The translations under genes and the position numbers were made by a program. From the NCBI GenBank assembly GCA_002840275.1, contig PHAB01000016.1, positions 49,194 through 113,193 on the forward strand: a DNA stretch of 64,000 nucleotides, written 5' to 3'. The DNA is from Firmicutes bacterium HGW-Firmicutes-14 (GTDB taxonomy: Bacteria; Bacillota; Thermincolia; Thermincolales; UBA2595). Under the pieces are notes generated by a model. The model worked only from the letters and a program-made list of their open reading frames with translations, was not told where the DNA came from and did no database searches. Below, in pieces: positions 8,654 through 15,957 of this stretch (the stretch's first letter is position 1; every line of letters starts with the position of its first letter).

Positions 8654-8686
8654 TTGTTATTGTATTAATTTAGAGGGCTGATTATA

Positions 8687-9097
8687 TTGTTTGATATTGA
8701 AAAATGGCTCCCGTTCTTATTGGCAAAGGGGCACCAGGCGGCCCACACCCTGATGAAAAACTCACTTGACGAATTTGGCCTGACCCCTCCTCAGTTTGCC
8801 ACTTTGGCCTTCCTGTGGAAAACTGACGGGATTAACCAGCACGAATTGGGCTGCCTGATGAAGGTGGACCGCACCACTATCAGCGGCATCCTAGAAAGGC
8901 TTGAAAGGCTGGAATTCGTTTCACGGGGAATGGATCCCAGGGACCGTAGGTCATATGTACTGTTCGTGACTAAAAAGGGAAAGAAATTATATGACCGGCT
9001 GGTTCCCGCCCTTAATAATGTAAATGAGGAAATCAGCCTCAGACTAACAGGTCCGGAACAGGAACAGTTGGCATTATTATTGAAAAAACTGAGATAG
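8687..9097 (+). CDS. MarR family transcriptional regulator
   Basis: 136-aa winged-helix dimer. The core TPPQFATLAFLWKTDG, then LMKVDRTTISGILERLE (recognition helix) and the wing MDPRDRRSYVLFVTKKG are classic MarR features; small phenols or redox signals usually relieve such repressors. It starts at TTG 8687 with AGAGGG at 9 bases; no ATG fits. Identical palindromes precede it and the next gene, which makes it the likely repressor of both. Confidence 0.9.
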   Translation: MFDIEKWLPFLLAKGHQAAHTLMKNSLDEFGLTPPQFATLAFLWKTDGINQHELGCLMKVDRTTISGILERLERLEFVSRGMDPRDRRSYVLFVTKKGKKLYDRLVPALNNVNEEISLRLTGPEQEQLALLLKKLR

Positions 9098-9116
9098 TTC
9101 AGGTTTACACAGATAA

Positions 9117-9128
9117 TCAGTATACTGA
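9117..9128. promoter_or_regulatory. second copy of the MarR-type operator
   Basis: TCAGTATACTGA, identical to 8642-8653, lies 64 bases upstream of the zinc-ribbon gene. TATACT inside it can serve as a -10 with a weak -35 TTCAGG 17 bases upstream, so bound repressor would block this promoter directly. Confidence 0.75.
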
Positions 9129-9192
9129 ATTCCGCTCCTGGAGGAGGGAATTTCATTGAGAAGGCAGGGACGGTCAGGAAAGGAGGATATTT

Positions 9193-9594
9193 ATGATATG
9201 TGAGAGGTGTAAAGACGAGATCCCCGAGGAGGAAAAGTTTGAACACATGGGCCAAATCCTTTGTGAGGACTGCTACATCGAGGCCATCGAACCTCCCAGA
9301 ACCTGTGATGTGACAGCGGTCTACAGCGCCAAGATTGCCCGGAAAATGGCAGGTCAGGAGGGTACAGACGGGCTGACTGAACTTCAGAAAGACATCTATA
9401 ATTATGTCAGGGATGATGGACCGGTAACCCATGACCAGATTATGAAGAGGTTTAAACTGGCCAAGTGGCAGCTGGAAAAACAGTTTGCCGTGCTGAGACA
9501 CTGTGAACTTCTCAGGGGGTTCAAGGATGGCAATCAGGTATTTATCACCATCTGGGAAGAAGGTTCACCCGGGGAATTAAAGACAACGGATTAG
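9193..9594 (+). CDS. zinc-ribbon plus winged-helix-like protein of unknown function
   Basis: 133-aa cytosolic protein. The N-terminus has two C-x-x-C knuckles (ICERCKDE and LCEDCYIE) that should bind one zinc. Residues 75-125 (LTELQKDIYNYVRDDG onward) look like a winged helix, ending in a Glu/Asp-rich tail. AGGAGG lies 7 bases before the ATG. I recognise no named family. It follows marR in the same direction with its own MarR-type operator and ends in a terminator, so it is a probable MarR target, perhaps a DNA-binding effector or redox sensor. That role is inference. Confidence 0.75.
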   Translation: MICERCKDEIPEEEKFEHMGQILCEDCYIEAIEPPRTCDVTAVYSAKIARKMAGQEGTDGLTELQKDIYNYVRDDGPVTHDQIMKRFKLAKWQLEKQFAVLRHCELLRGFKDGNQVFITIWEEGSPGELKTTD

Positions 9595-9620
9595 AAAATT
9601 TAAATGTCCTGTGACAGCAA

Positions 9621-9660
9621 AACGAAGTCAGGTTATTTCCATTTGACTTCGTTTTTTCTT
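9621..9660 (+). terminator. rho-independent terminator
   Basis: Perfect 10-bp stem AACGAAGTCA / TGACTTCGTT with a 13-base loop and a T-run (TTTTC), 27 bases after the stop of the zinc-ribbon gene. Confidence 0.9.
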
Positions 9661-9760
9661 TCAGAACTCCACTCTGGGAGGCAGGGTCACCGAGCGAAGA
9701 CCGGGCAGAGTTTCAGGTATGTACCAGGGACGGATGTCATGGCTAAATGTCAATTTATCC

Positions 9761-9826
9761 GGGACACTTGACCCATGAATTCGTGGCAAGTGACAGGAAG
9801 ATATATGATTGAGAACACTTTATAAT
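9761..9826 (+). promoter_or_regulatory. activator-type promoter of the HD-GGDEF/decaheme operon with DosR-like box
   Basis: -10 TATAAT at 9821-9826 has no good -35. Instead TGACAGGAAGAT at 9791-9802 lies 18 bases upstream, and GGGACACTTGACCC at 9761-9774 lies further up. Both elements recur in front of the SPFH gene (18431-18466, with the same 18-base spacing), and the GGGAC-N3-TGAC box recurs before the tetraheme cytochrome operon. This suggests a regulator-dependent promoter, plausibly served by the NarL/DosR-type regulator at 15957-16607. Confidence 0.65.
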
Positions 9827-9913
9827 AAAGGTACGGACAGGGTACCGGGTCATAAGTCAGCCCGGCAGTCTGTATAGTGTTTTTCCGGAAAAAACGCCAA
9901 GGATGTGTTACCG

Positions 9914-11131
9914 ATGTTAAAGGTTTCTGCTCGCCATACGGGGCCGCCCCTGCCCGAAGCAGAGGACCCCTCGTGCACACCGGCAAACCAGTGTCTGACG
10001 GTTCAAATTTTAAAGAGTTTGTTTGCCCCCAGATTCAGACCAGTTATCGACCGTATCCTGATGATACCTGGGCTTAGCGGGTTGGTCAATATAATATCCC
10101 TTGGAGAGAATCAGCTTTTTCATACCATAAAAATGGCTGAGAAAGCTGTCATGCTCCCCGAACATTCCCTTCTTCAACTGGGTTTTACAACTGAAGAGCT
10201 GGTCACTGCTGTTCTTTTTCATGACATCGGTAAGGGTGGGGAAATCGATGACAGCACTCCGGTTAATTTCAGGTTAAAAGCCAAAAAGCCCCCTAAACTG
10301 CTCCAAAAATACTCTGTCCCTGATAAGGCAATCTTCCTGGATCCTATTCACCGTCATATTGTCAAAAGTGTTGCAGTGGCTGAGGCTCATGACCTGCCGC
10401 TGGAAATTATTGAAGCAGTGGCTTTACACCACCACATAAAAATTACCCCCGAAGTCCTTCAGGCGGTATCAGGGTCCCTGGCCCTGACCAGTTTTATCTG
10501 TGAGGACATACAGCATTACCGTCCTTCCCAGTATTGTGCCAGCGGAAGCAGCCTGGCCCAGGTTCTGGGTATACTCGACCAGCTGTGTGCAATTGAAAGA
10601 AGGTTCGGTGGTAAAGTATACCTCTCAGTTGAGCCTGATAAGATGGAAGATGAGCTGGTAAAGGACCTGATCATCGGTGTCGCTGACAGCACTGACCCCA
10701 GGCTGGAACTGCTGGAAGTGGACCTTTGCGGCACGGAATCAGTAATCCTCCTGGATTTATGTTCTTTTGGAGCATATGTTTGCACACATTCAGAATATCA
10801 GGTCCAGGCTGTTAAGAAAGATGTGTTGAATACCATTAGGTCACTGACCAGGGTTAATGGCAGCAGGCAAAAAGATGCTGTCGGTTTAATCGGGGGGGAT
10901 GAGTTTGTCATCATTACCCCTGTCAAAAGCATTCAGGCAATGGAAAAGATTGTCCACAGGGTAACTTCAGCGATTAAAACACGGACCGGTCTGAATTGTC
11001 ATGTGGGATTCGGATTCGGCAGCAATATACCGGAAAACTTTCATCAGGCCAGGTGTAAACTTAACTTGCGAAAAGACGGTACGCAAAGGCCGGACGCAAT
11101 TCACCCTGTCTTTTATGGAAATATTAATTAA
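9914..11131 (+). CDS. HD-domain phosphohydrolase fused to a GGDEF domain
   Basis: 405-aa cytosolic protein. An HD domain (LFHTIKMAEKAV, VLFHDIGKGGE, then an HHH stretch near residue 180) is followed by a GGDEF-like domain with a first metal-site segment ILLDL and an exact GGDEF motif at about residues 327-331. It could make, cleave or sense a cyclic (di)nucleotide. The region between the two domains has no membrane segment. I place the start at ATG 9914 with AAGGA at 10 bases; a GTG at 9905 is too close to that site. It is cotranscribed with the decaheme cytochrome 12 bases downstream. A c-di-GMP riboswitch at 20.5 kb shows that this nucleotide is used in the cell, but the reaction of this protein is not proven. 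Confidence 0.8.
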   Translation: MLKVSARHTGPPLPEAEDPSCTPANQCLTVQILKSLFAPRFRPVIDRILMIPGLSGLVNIISLGENQLFHTIKMAEKAVMLPEHSLLQLGFTTEELVTAVLFHDIGKGGEIDDSTPVNFRLKAKKPPKLLQKYSVPDKAIFLDPIHRHIVKSVAVAEAHDLPLEIIEAVALHHHIKITPEVLQAVSGSLALTSFICEDIQHYRPSQYCASGSSLAQVLGILDQLCAIERRFGGKVYLSVEPDKMEDELVKDLIIGVADSTDPRLELLEVDLCGTESVILLDLCSFGAYVCTHSEYQVQAVKKDVLNTIRSLTRVNGSRQKDAVGLIGGDEFVIITPVKSIQAMEKIVHRVTSAIKTRTGLNCHVGFGFGSNIPENFHQARCKLNLRKDGTQRPDAIHPVFYGNIN

Positions 11132-11143
11132 GGAGGTTGAAAG

Positions 11144-12121
11144 ATGCAGGAACATCGCAAAACTATTCTTATTATTTGTGGCATCATAGTTTTTTTGGTT
11201 TTTTCCACAGTGGCCTTTGCCAGCCTCGGTTTTGTCAGAAGTCCCAACGATAAAGCATCTGCCAATGAGATGCAGAAGTCAGAGAACAGCTGTGTCGACT
11301 GTCACCAGATTAAACCTGAGGTCCTTACCTGGAAGATTTCTTCTCATAGTAAAATAGCGTGTACCAGCTGCCATGACACAGATCCCTCCAGGTACAGCAA
11401 AGAGGCCGGCCACACCGGCGCTAATAGTGCCAAACCGGTCAGGATATCTGAAGCAATCTCCAACAATGTCTGTGAACAGTGCCATACCGCCAACAGGGAA
11501 GCAACAGTATCCGGTGACCTGATTATCCCCCACGACAGGCATTCCCAGGCAGGAGTCACATGTGTCAAATGCCACAGTGGAGTTGTACACGCCAAGATTT
11601 CAGAACGGGACTTTTCAACAGAGGGTGAATTGAGTGACCCTGAGAAGTGGGATATAGATACTGCCAGGAAAGTATCAACCAAGTACTACCGGCAGCCCAG
11701 TATGTGGACATGTATAAATTGTCATAAACAGGTCAATGTTACCCGCAGGTGCAGCGCATGTCATACTACCATTCCCAGTCTCCCGTCCCACGATAGCCCG
11801 GCCTGGAAATCCCAGCACGGCAAAACAGCACGTTCTGCTATAGGAGAATGTACCAAGTGCCATGTTACACCCGGTCAGCCCAAATTCGTCTCACCGTCAA
11901 CAGGAGATCAGGCTGCTGATTTCGCCCAGGCGCAGGAGTTTTGCTCCAACTGCCATCTCCAGCGGCCGGAAATGCACGAAAATTCTATGGTTCCTGTCCA
12001 TCCCGGGAAAGTTGGAGAGCGTGGTTTACCCAACTGCCTTACCTGTCATGACAAAGAACAGCCGAAACCTGATGCTAAAGTTACCGGTACTTATTGTAAC
12101 CAGTGTCACTGGTTACAATAA
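11144..12121 (+). CDS. membrane-anchored decaheme c-type cytochrome
   Basis: 325 aa with one N-terminal hydrophobic segment (residues 8-28, uncleaved anchor or signal) and ten C-x-x-C-H heme sites: CVDCH, CTSCH, CEQCH, CVKCH, CINCH, CSACH, CTKCH, CSNCH, CLTCH and CNQCH. It therefore lies outside the membrane and carries ten hemes. AGGAGG precedes ATG 11144 by 8 bases. There is no catalytic-heme variant or obvious enzyme domain, so an electron-conduit role is most likely. Cotranscription with the HD-GGDEF protein suggests its expression is tied to a signalling state. The partner could be the NrfD complex at 12.3-15.6 kb. Confidence 0.92.
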   Translation: MQEHRKTILIICGIIVFLVFSTVAFASLGFVRSPNDKASANEMQKSENSCVDCHQIKPEVLTWKISSHSKIACTSCHDTDPSRYSKEAGHTGANSAKPVRISEAISNNVCEQCHTANREATVSGDLIIPHDRHSQAGVTCVKCHSGVVHAKISERDFSTEGELSDPEKWDIDTARKVSTKYYRQPSMWTCINCHKQVNVTRRCSACHTTIPSLPSHDSPAWKSQHGKTARSAIGECTKCHVTPGQPKFVSPSTGDQAADFAQAQEFCSNCHLQRPEMHENSMVPVHPGKVGERGLPNCLTCHDKEQPKPDAKVTGTYCNQCHWLQ

Positions 12122-12170
12122 AGGAAACAGCAAAGTACCTGTCTATATAAGCCATTATATGCCTCCTCTT

Positions 12171-12212
12171 CTGGAAGCCAGGGCATTCCCCTCCCGGGAA
12201 AACCTGGCTTCC
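12171..12212 (+). terminator. hairpin after the decaheme cytochrome gene
   Basis: Stem GGAAGCCAGG / CCTGGCTTCC around a 20-base loop, followed by a pyrimidine-rich but not pure T tract. It is a probable first terminator or a 3' stabilising hairpin. Confidence 0.6.
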
Positions 12213-12246
12213 TCATTTACTTCCTCATCACAATAAAAAATAAAAA

Positions 12247-12279
12247 AGCGGATACCCCTTGCATCCGCGTTTATTTTTC
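12247..12279. terminator. bidirectional rho-independent terminator
   Basis: Stem GCGGAT / ATCCGC, followed on the plus strand by GTTTATTTTT and on the minus strand by TTTTTTA. It separates the convergent cytochrome gene from the minus-strand membrane gene ending at 12322. Confidence 0.8.
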
Positions 12280-12321
12280 CTAATATTCAGTTTGCTGATA
12301 CCCTCCGTTCCGGCAGGGGCC

Positions 12322-12621
12322 TTATTCACTTTCAGTAAGGTCAGACGTATTGTTTGTTGACCTCACAAAATATACGACACAAAGAATCAGGAAGATAAAC
12401 CCGAATGTCAGAATAAAGGACAGTGAATTATAAGGGGGCCAAACAGCAATAGTAATCAAGACTATGGTTGTTGCTGCAACAGCCAGCCCCATCAACCCCA
12501 CAAGGAAGTACCTGATTATTTTACTCCACAGTCCCGGACGGTAACCTACCACTAAGCCCCCGATACTAAGACCCAGGGCTAGCGTCAAGATCAAAACTAA
12601 GATTACAAACATCCACATCAT
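12322..12621 (-). CDS. small membrane protein of the NrfD-complex operon
   Basis: 99-aa protein with three predicted hydrophobic helices and a short polar C-terminus ending in ESE. I start it at ATG 12621 with AGGAGG at 7 bases; an ATG at 12627 is too close to that site. It resembles the product of the gene just upstream: both have a conserved WPP in the loop before the last helix and similar flanking patterns, so the pair looks like a tandem duplication. I recognise no named family. The position as the last gene of the cytochrome/ferredoxin/NrfD operon suggests an accessory or assembly subunit. Confidence 0.7.
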   Translation of the reverse strand: MMWMFVILVLILTLALGLSIGGLVVGYRPGLWSKIIRYFLVGLMGLAVAATTIVLITIAVWPPYNSLSFILTFGFIFLILCVVYFVRSTNNTSDLTESE

Positions 12622-12958
12622 CTTCATTCCTCCTGTCCCCGGTTAAGCAGGTCCTGTCTTTTCCCAACAGCAATTCAGACTCACCCACACTGTCTTTTTC
12701 TTTCCTTTGGGCAAGGATTGCCACAGATACTGCTCCTACCAGTACCATCATACCCAGACTGAACAGGATGCTAAAAGGCGGCCAAAGAAGAACAATGGCA
12801 GCCAGGGCCATCAACCCTCCCACGACCGTACCACCTGCAATCCCGCCCAACCAGCGCATTGGAGCGCTCAGGTTCAAACGATACATGAAGAAATAGATAC
12901 CCAGGAAGAAACCGTACACAGCTGCAAGACCCACCACAATCACCAGAATTTCAGTCAT
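12566..12958 (-). CDS. small membrane protein, paralogue of the downstream gene, with long 3' overlap
   Basis: 130-aa protein with three or four hydrophobic helices in the first 90 residues (WPPF before the last) and a 40-residue polar tail. ATG 12958 has AGGAGG at 8 bases. The frame runs 56 bases into the next gene and through its ribosome site. The tail after GESE has no counterpart in the paralogue, which stops right after ESE. A one-base shift would place a stop at that spot, so the tail may be a recent frameshift extension. The protein is probably part of the adjacent quinone-linked complex. Confidence 0.65.
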   Translation of the reverse strand: MTEILVIVVGLAAVYGFFLGIYFFMYRLNLSAPMRWLGGIAGGTVVGGLMALAAIVLLWPPFSILFSLGMMVLVGAVSVAILAQRKEKDSVGESELLLGKDRTCLTGDRRNEDDVDVCNLSFDLDASPGS

Positions 12959-13051
12959 TTTCAATACACCTCCTATAGATTTTTTTTGGAATGCCCGGCC
13001 GCAGATCAACCGGCCGGCCGTTTATCAATGCCGGCCGTTTATTCAAACCGG

Positions 13052-14356
13052 TCATTCCTCCCGCCACACACCCCTTAAACCTAATCTGGACAAATTCCGT
13101 CCGACTGCCACCACAAACCTTTCCCAGAGTTCTCCACCGGTTGGTTCCGCCGGACTGAGCTTCCCTCTTACCGGCACCGGTTTCGGGACAAAAGCCCCGC
13201 GGCGTTTTGTTACAGATACTGCCGCCCCGCCGTCCATCCACGGTGGAAGAACACGGACCAGGACGAAAAGGATCACAAAAGGAAGGATTAAAAAACCTAT
13301 GGTGGGGATAACACCTTCGTGCCACAAGGGCCAGTGAAACCGTGTATAACCCGAGGAACTCTTGGAAATCAGCTGCCCCCCAACTACCACATTAAACCGC
13401 ATTGCCAGCACACTGGTTAAAATAGATGCACCTGATACAATGGTCATTATTTGTCGAATTTTCGCCGGAATACGTTTAAAAGTCGCCATGAATAATAAGA
13501 ACATTGCCATTACCATCTGCCCCAGCTGGACAACGAAGTAACTGAAAGGGATAACCTGGGTAATGAGTCCCTTGACCGCCGGCCATTCTTCTTCGGCCTC
13601 ATAGGCCATGTGGATTACTTCCAGGATTTCCAGGACAAAGGCTAATATAAGGAAAATCAGGAGATATTTATTCATTGTCATCAGGCAGTCGAAATCAATC
13701 TTTACCTTCCGAAGCCAGCAGGTCACGGCATATACAACAATAAGGAGGGCAACTCCTGATACAATTGCTGACAGCAGGAATATTACCGGCATCAGGGGAG
13801 TCGACCACCACGAGTTGGCTTTGATCGCCCCGAAGATGAATCCCACATATCCGTGAAGGAAGGCCGCCGAAGGTATTCCGATGATAGCCAGGGCCGAAAC
13901 CACTTTGTGGTCTGTATGCAGGGCCGCCGGAGATATATCCTTTGCTCCCAGGGTCAGGATGTTATAAAGTTTCCCTGTCCATCCTTCCCTGGTCGCAGCA
14001 AATTCCACCAAATCTTTGCGGTACATGAACCATATTTCAAGTAATACTATAATAAGGTAAAAACTATAGATATACCCGAACCCGGCCATTGCTGAAGTTG
14101 GGTTGGGGGTCCACATAAGGTTTAAGGCCCTCAGCGGCTGACCGAGATGGGAGATAAGGGCCAGCGGCGCCACCAGCAGCAGGGCCAGGGCTGATATCAA
14201 GGCCAGCCGTGAAACCGGTTTGAGTTTTGATACACCGAAAACATGATATAACGATGAGACAATGAATGCTCCGGCTACCAGGCCGGTAAGGTACGGGTAA
14301 AGGACTATGAAAAGACCCCAGTTTATTTCCACTTCATTTGGATATACAAATCCCAT
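13052..14356 (-). CDS. NrfD/PsrC-family quinone-interacting membrane subunit
   Basis: 434-aa integral membrane protein with about ten helices, recognisable as NrfD/PsrC: GLFIVLYPYLTGLVAGAF at the start, LGQPLRALN and LMTMNKYLLIFL in mid-protein. Such subunits carry the quinone/quinol site and exchange electrons with an attached ferredoxin-like subunit. The long polar C-terminus (from about residue 375) is unusual. The start ATG 14356 lies 2 bases beyond the stop of the ferredoxin gene. With the upstream genes it forms a cytochrome c / 4Fe-4S / NrfD module like those of Nrf, Qrc or Act-type complexes, but no molybdopterin or NrfA-type catalytic subunit is present. Confidence 0.9.
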   Translation of the reverse strand: MGFVYPNEVEINWGLFIVLYPYLTGLVAGAFIVSSLYHVFGVSKLKPVSRLALISALALLLVAPLALISHLGQPLRALNLMWTPNPTSAMAGFGYIYSFYLIIVLLEIWFMYRKDLVEFAATREGWTGKLYNILTLGAKDISPAALHTDHKVVSALAIIGIPSAAFLHGYVGFIFGAIKANSWWSTPLMPVIFLLSAIVSGVALLIVVYAVTCWLRKVKIDFDCLMTMNKYLLIFLILAFVLEILEVIHMAYEAEEEWPAVKGLITQVIPFSYFVVQLGQMVMAMFLLFMATFKRIPAKIRQIMTIVSGASILTSVLAMRFNVVVGGQLISKSSSGYTRFHWPLWHEGVIPTIGFLILPFVILFVLVRVLPPWMDGGAAVSVTKRRGAFVPKPVPVRGKLSPAEPTGGELWERFVVAVGRNLSRLGLRGVWREE

Positions 14357-14358
14357 TG

Positions 14359-15126
14359 CTACATCACCACCTCATCCAGTCCAACGTAAAATACCCTTGG
14401 TTTGGTCCCTTTTTCAGGTTTCAGGCCCCTAACCCGATTTGTTTCAATTATTTCAGCAACTTCACTATTATGATCCCCGAGATTGCCAAACTTCCTTGCC
14501 CCTGCAGGACAAACAGTGACACATGCCGGTTTCATTCCCCTGAGGACCCGGTGGTAACACCAGGTACATTTATCTGCCACATGGGTTTCAGGATGCAGGA
14601 ACCTGGCTCCGTAAGGACATGCCTGGATACAGTAACGACACCCGACACATCGCTTTTCATCTACCAGTATCACACCGTCCCCTGTCCGATAAGTGGCTCC
14701 TACAGGACAAACCTGAACACAGGGAGGTTTTTCGCACTGGTTGCAGAGTTTTGGTGCAAAAAACTGCTTTTCCCCACCTTCCTCCAGAGGAGGAAAATTA
14801 AGTCCTCCATTGGGTGAATCTATGCTAACCCCGTCAGAGGTTTCGACATACCTTTCAACCCAGGTTCGGTAAACTTCATCATCCATTGGAACCTTATTCT
14901 CCTGTTTGCAGGCCTTTACACACCTTCCACAGCCGATACATTTATGGGTATCAACCACAAATCCCCATTGTTTTCCATCCCATATTTCGGGCCATGATTT
15001 CTCCCCTGACGCTGCCAGGGACCGGTTCCCCTGAACAACCAGGCTTCCCAGGGGTGCAGCCAATCCTGCTGCCAGTAATTTGCAGGCGCCGGTTATAAAT
15101 TGCCGGCGGGGTACTTTCTTGTTCAC
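14359..15126 (-). CDS. Tat-exported ferredoxin-type subunit with four 4Fe-4S clusters
   Basis: 255 aa. The N-terminus carries a twin-arginine signal (PRRQFITGACK) followed by a hydrophobic stretch, so the folded protein is exported. Four Cys clusters follow: CIGCGRCVKACK, CNQCEKPPCVQVCP, CVGCRYCIQACP and CTWCYHRVLRGMKPAC. This is the DmsB/PsrB/NrfC layout. The role is to pass electrons between the tetraheme cytochrome and the NrfD quinone site. Its ATG overlaps the stop of the cytochrome gene (ATGA), so the two are translationally coupled. Confidence 0.93.
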   Translation of the reverse strand: MNKKVPRRQFITGACKLLAAGLAAPLGSLVVQGNRSLAASGEKSWPEIWDGKQWGFVVDTHKCIGCGRCVKACKQENKVPMDDEVYRTWVERYVETSDGVSIDSPNGGLNFPPLEEGGEKQFFAPKLCNQCEKPPCVQVCPVGATYRTGDGVILVDEKRCVGCRYCIQACPYGARFLHPETHVADKCTWCYHRVLRGMKPACVTVCPAGARKFGNLGDHNSEVAEIIETNRVRGLKPEKGTKPRVFYVGLDEVVM

Positions 15127-15653
15127 TGCCTCATCCCCCCTAACCCGGTTCTTGGCTGATGTGGATTATGACAGCGAATACAATCAATACCTCCGCTGTG
15201 TTTTACAGGCTGGACCGTAGCAATCACTTCTTTAGACCGTCCTGCTGTCTCGGCATGGCAGGCACTGCATAATTCCACAGTTTCTTCTATTTCCACCGGT
15301 TTCGCGGTTTCATCTGTTTCTGCCCCTATAGCTGCGACATGAGCGGCAGCCGGGCCGTGGCACGATTCACAGTTTAGGCTGTTGTGGTACTCTCCCGTTA
15401 AGGCTTGAAAGACTGTATTATGGCAATCCCGGCAAACTTCATTCCCTTTGGTGAAAGATACCTCTTTGTCGGCGTTTTCCTGTAAATTATTTCCCCTGTA
15501 CCGTCCATATTCCCCGAAAGAATCAGGTACTGCAAAAGCCCGGCCGACAGCAAACAGGATCAGGACAACGGCCAGAAGGGAACCAACCCGGACGGTTGCT
15601 TTTTGAAAAAAACCGGTTACACCTTCTTTCTTATCTGCCATTCTATCTGCCAT
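15123..15653 (-). CDS. tetraheme c-type cytochrome
   Basis: 176 aa with a single N-terminal hydrophobic segment (about residues 20-38, ending in a possible cleavage site after AFA) and four C-x-x-C-H sites: CRDCH, CESCH, CSACH and CIRCH. The ribosome site GAGGAG is 8 bases from ATG 15653, which I prefer to the GTG at 15662. It is first in the operon cytochrome, ferredoxin, NrfD, two small membrane proteins, so it is the likely electron entry or exit point of the complex on the outer face of the membrane. The promoter upstream carries a GGGAC-N3-TGAC box. Confidence 0.9.
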   Translation of the reverse strand: MADRMADKKEGVTGFFQKATVRVGSLLAVVLILFAVGRAFAVPDSFGEYGRYRGNNLQENADKEVSFTKGNEVCRDCHNTVFQALTGEYHNSLNCESCHGPAAAHVAAIGAETDETAKPVEIEETVELCSACHAETAGRSKEVIATVQPVKHSGGIDCIRCHNPHQPRTGLGGMRQ

Positions 15654-15787
15654 CTGTTTCACTCCTCAGTTCTTTGTTTAACTGCTGCATTCACTCCCAT
15701 GACCCTAAGATGCTGACCCCAATACCACGGCAGACCGGCTGCCTGCCGTAACCCGCGCCAATTCCGCCATTTGCTGTTGTTACCATT

Positions 15788-15831
15788 ATTATACCGGTAA
15801 CCAGGCCAAAAAATCAGGGTCAATAGTCCCC
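15788..15831 (-). promoter_or_regulatory. promoter of the cytochrome/NrfD operon with DosR-like box
   Basis: Minus strand: -10 TATAAT at 15788-15793 and, with no clear -35, the box GGGGACTATTGACCC at 15817-15831, whose TGAC starts 29 bases before the -10. The same box precedes the HD-GGDEF and SPFH genes. Further GGAC/TGAC half-sites lie at 15832-15895. The box resembles the GGGACT..AGTCCC-type site of DosR/DevR regulators. Confidence 0.65.
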
Positions 15832-15927
15832 AAAAGTCCTAAGGATGTCAGGGGATATATGTCCTTAAATTGCCCTGTCAACCGGGCCTTTTGTCACTAA
15901 AATACACCGGGCACGGATTGTCTCCGA

Positions 15928-15957
15928 AATAAAGAAAAGCCTGATTTCTCAGGCTTT
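15928..15957 (-). terminator. rho-independent terminator after the response regulator
   Basis: Minus-strand stem AAGCCTGA / TCAGGCTT with a GAAA-type loop, followed by TTCTTTATTT. It starts at the stop codon of the response-regulator gene. Confidence 0.85.

Noticed and set aside
9156..9203. Possible 15-residue leader peptide (TTG start behind GAGGAGGG, ending inside the zinc-ribbon gene start)
   Set aside because: The ribosome site is strong, but the peptide has no regulatory codon run and no attenuator hairpin follows; kept only as a note.
8791..9501. Minus-strand 236-codon frame across marR and the zinc-ribbon gene
   Set aside because: It spans two real plus-strand genes and their intergenic operator; it has no ribosome site and no recognisable family.
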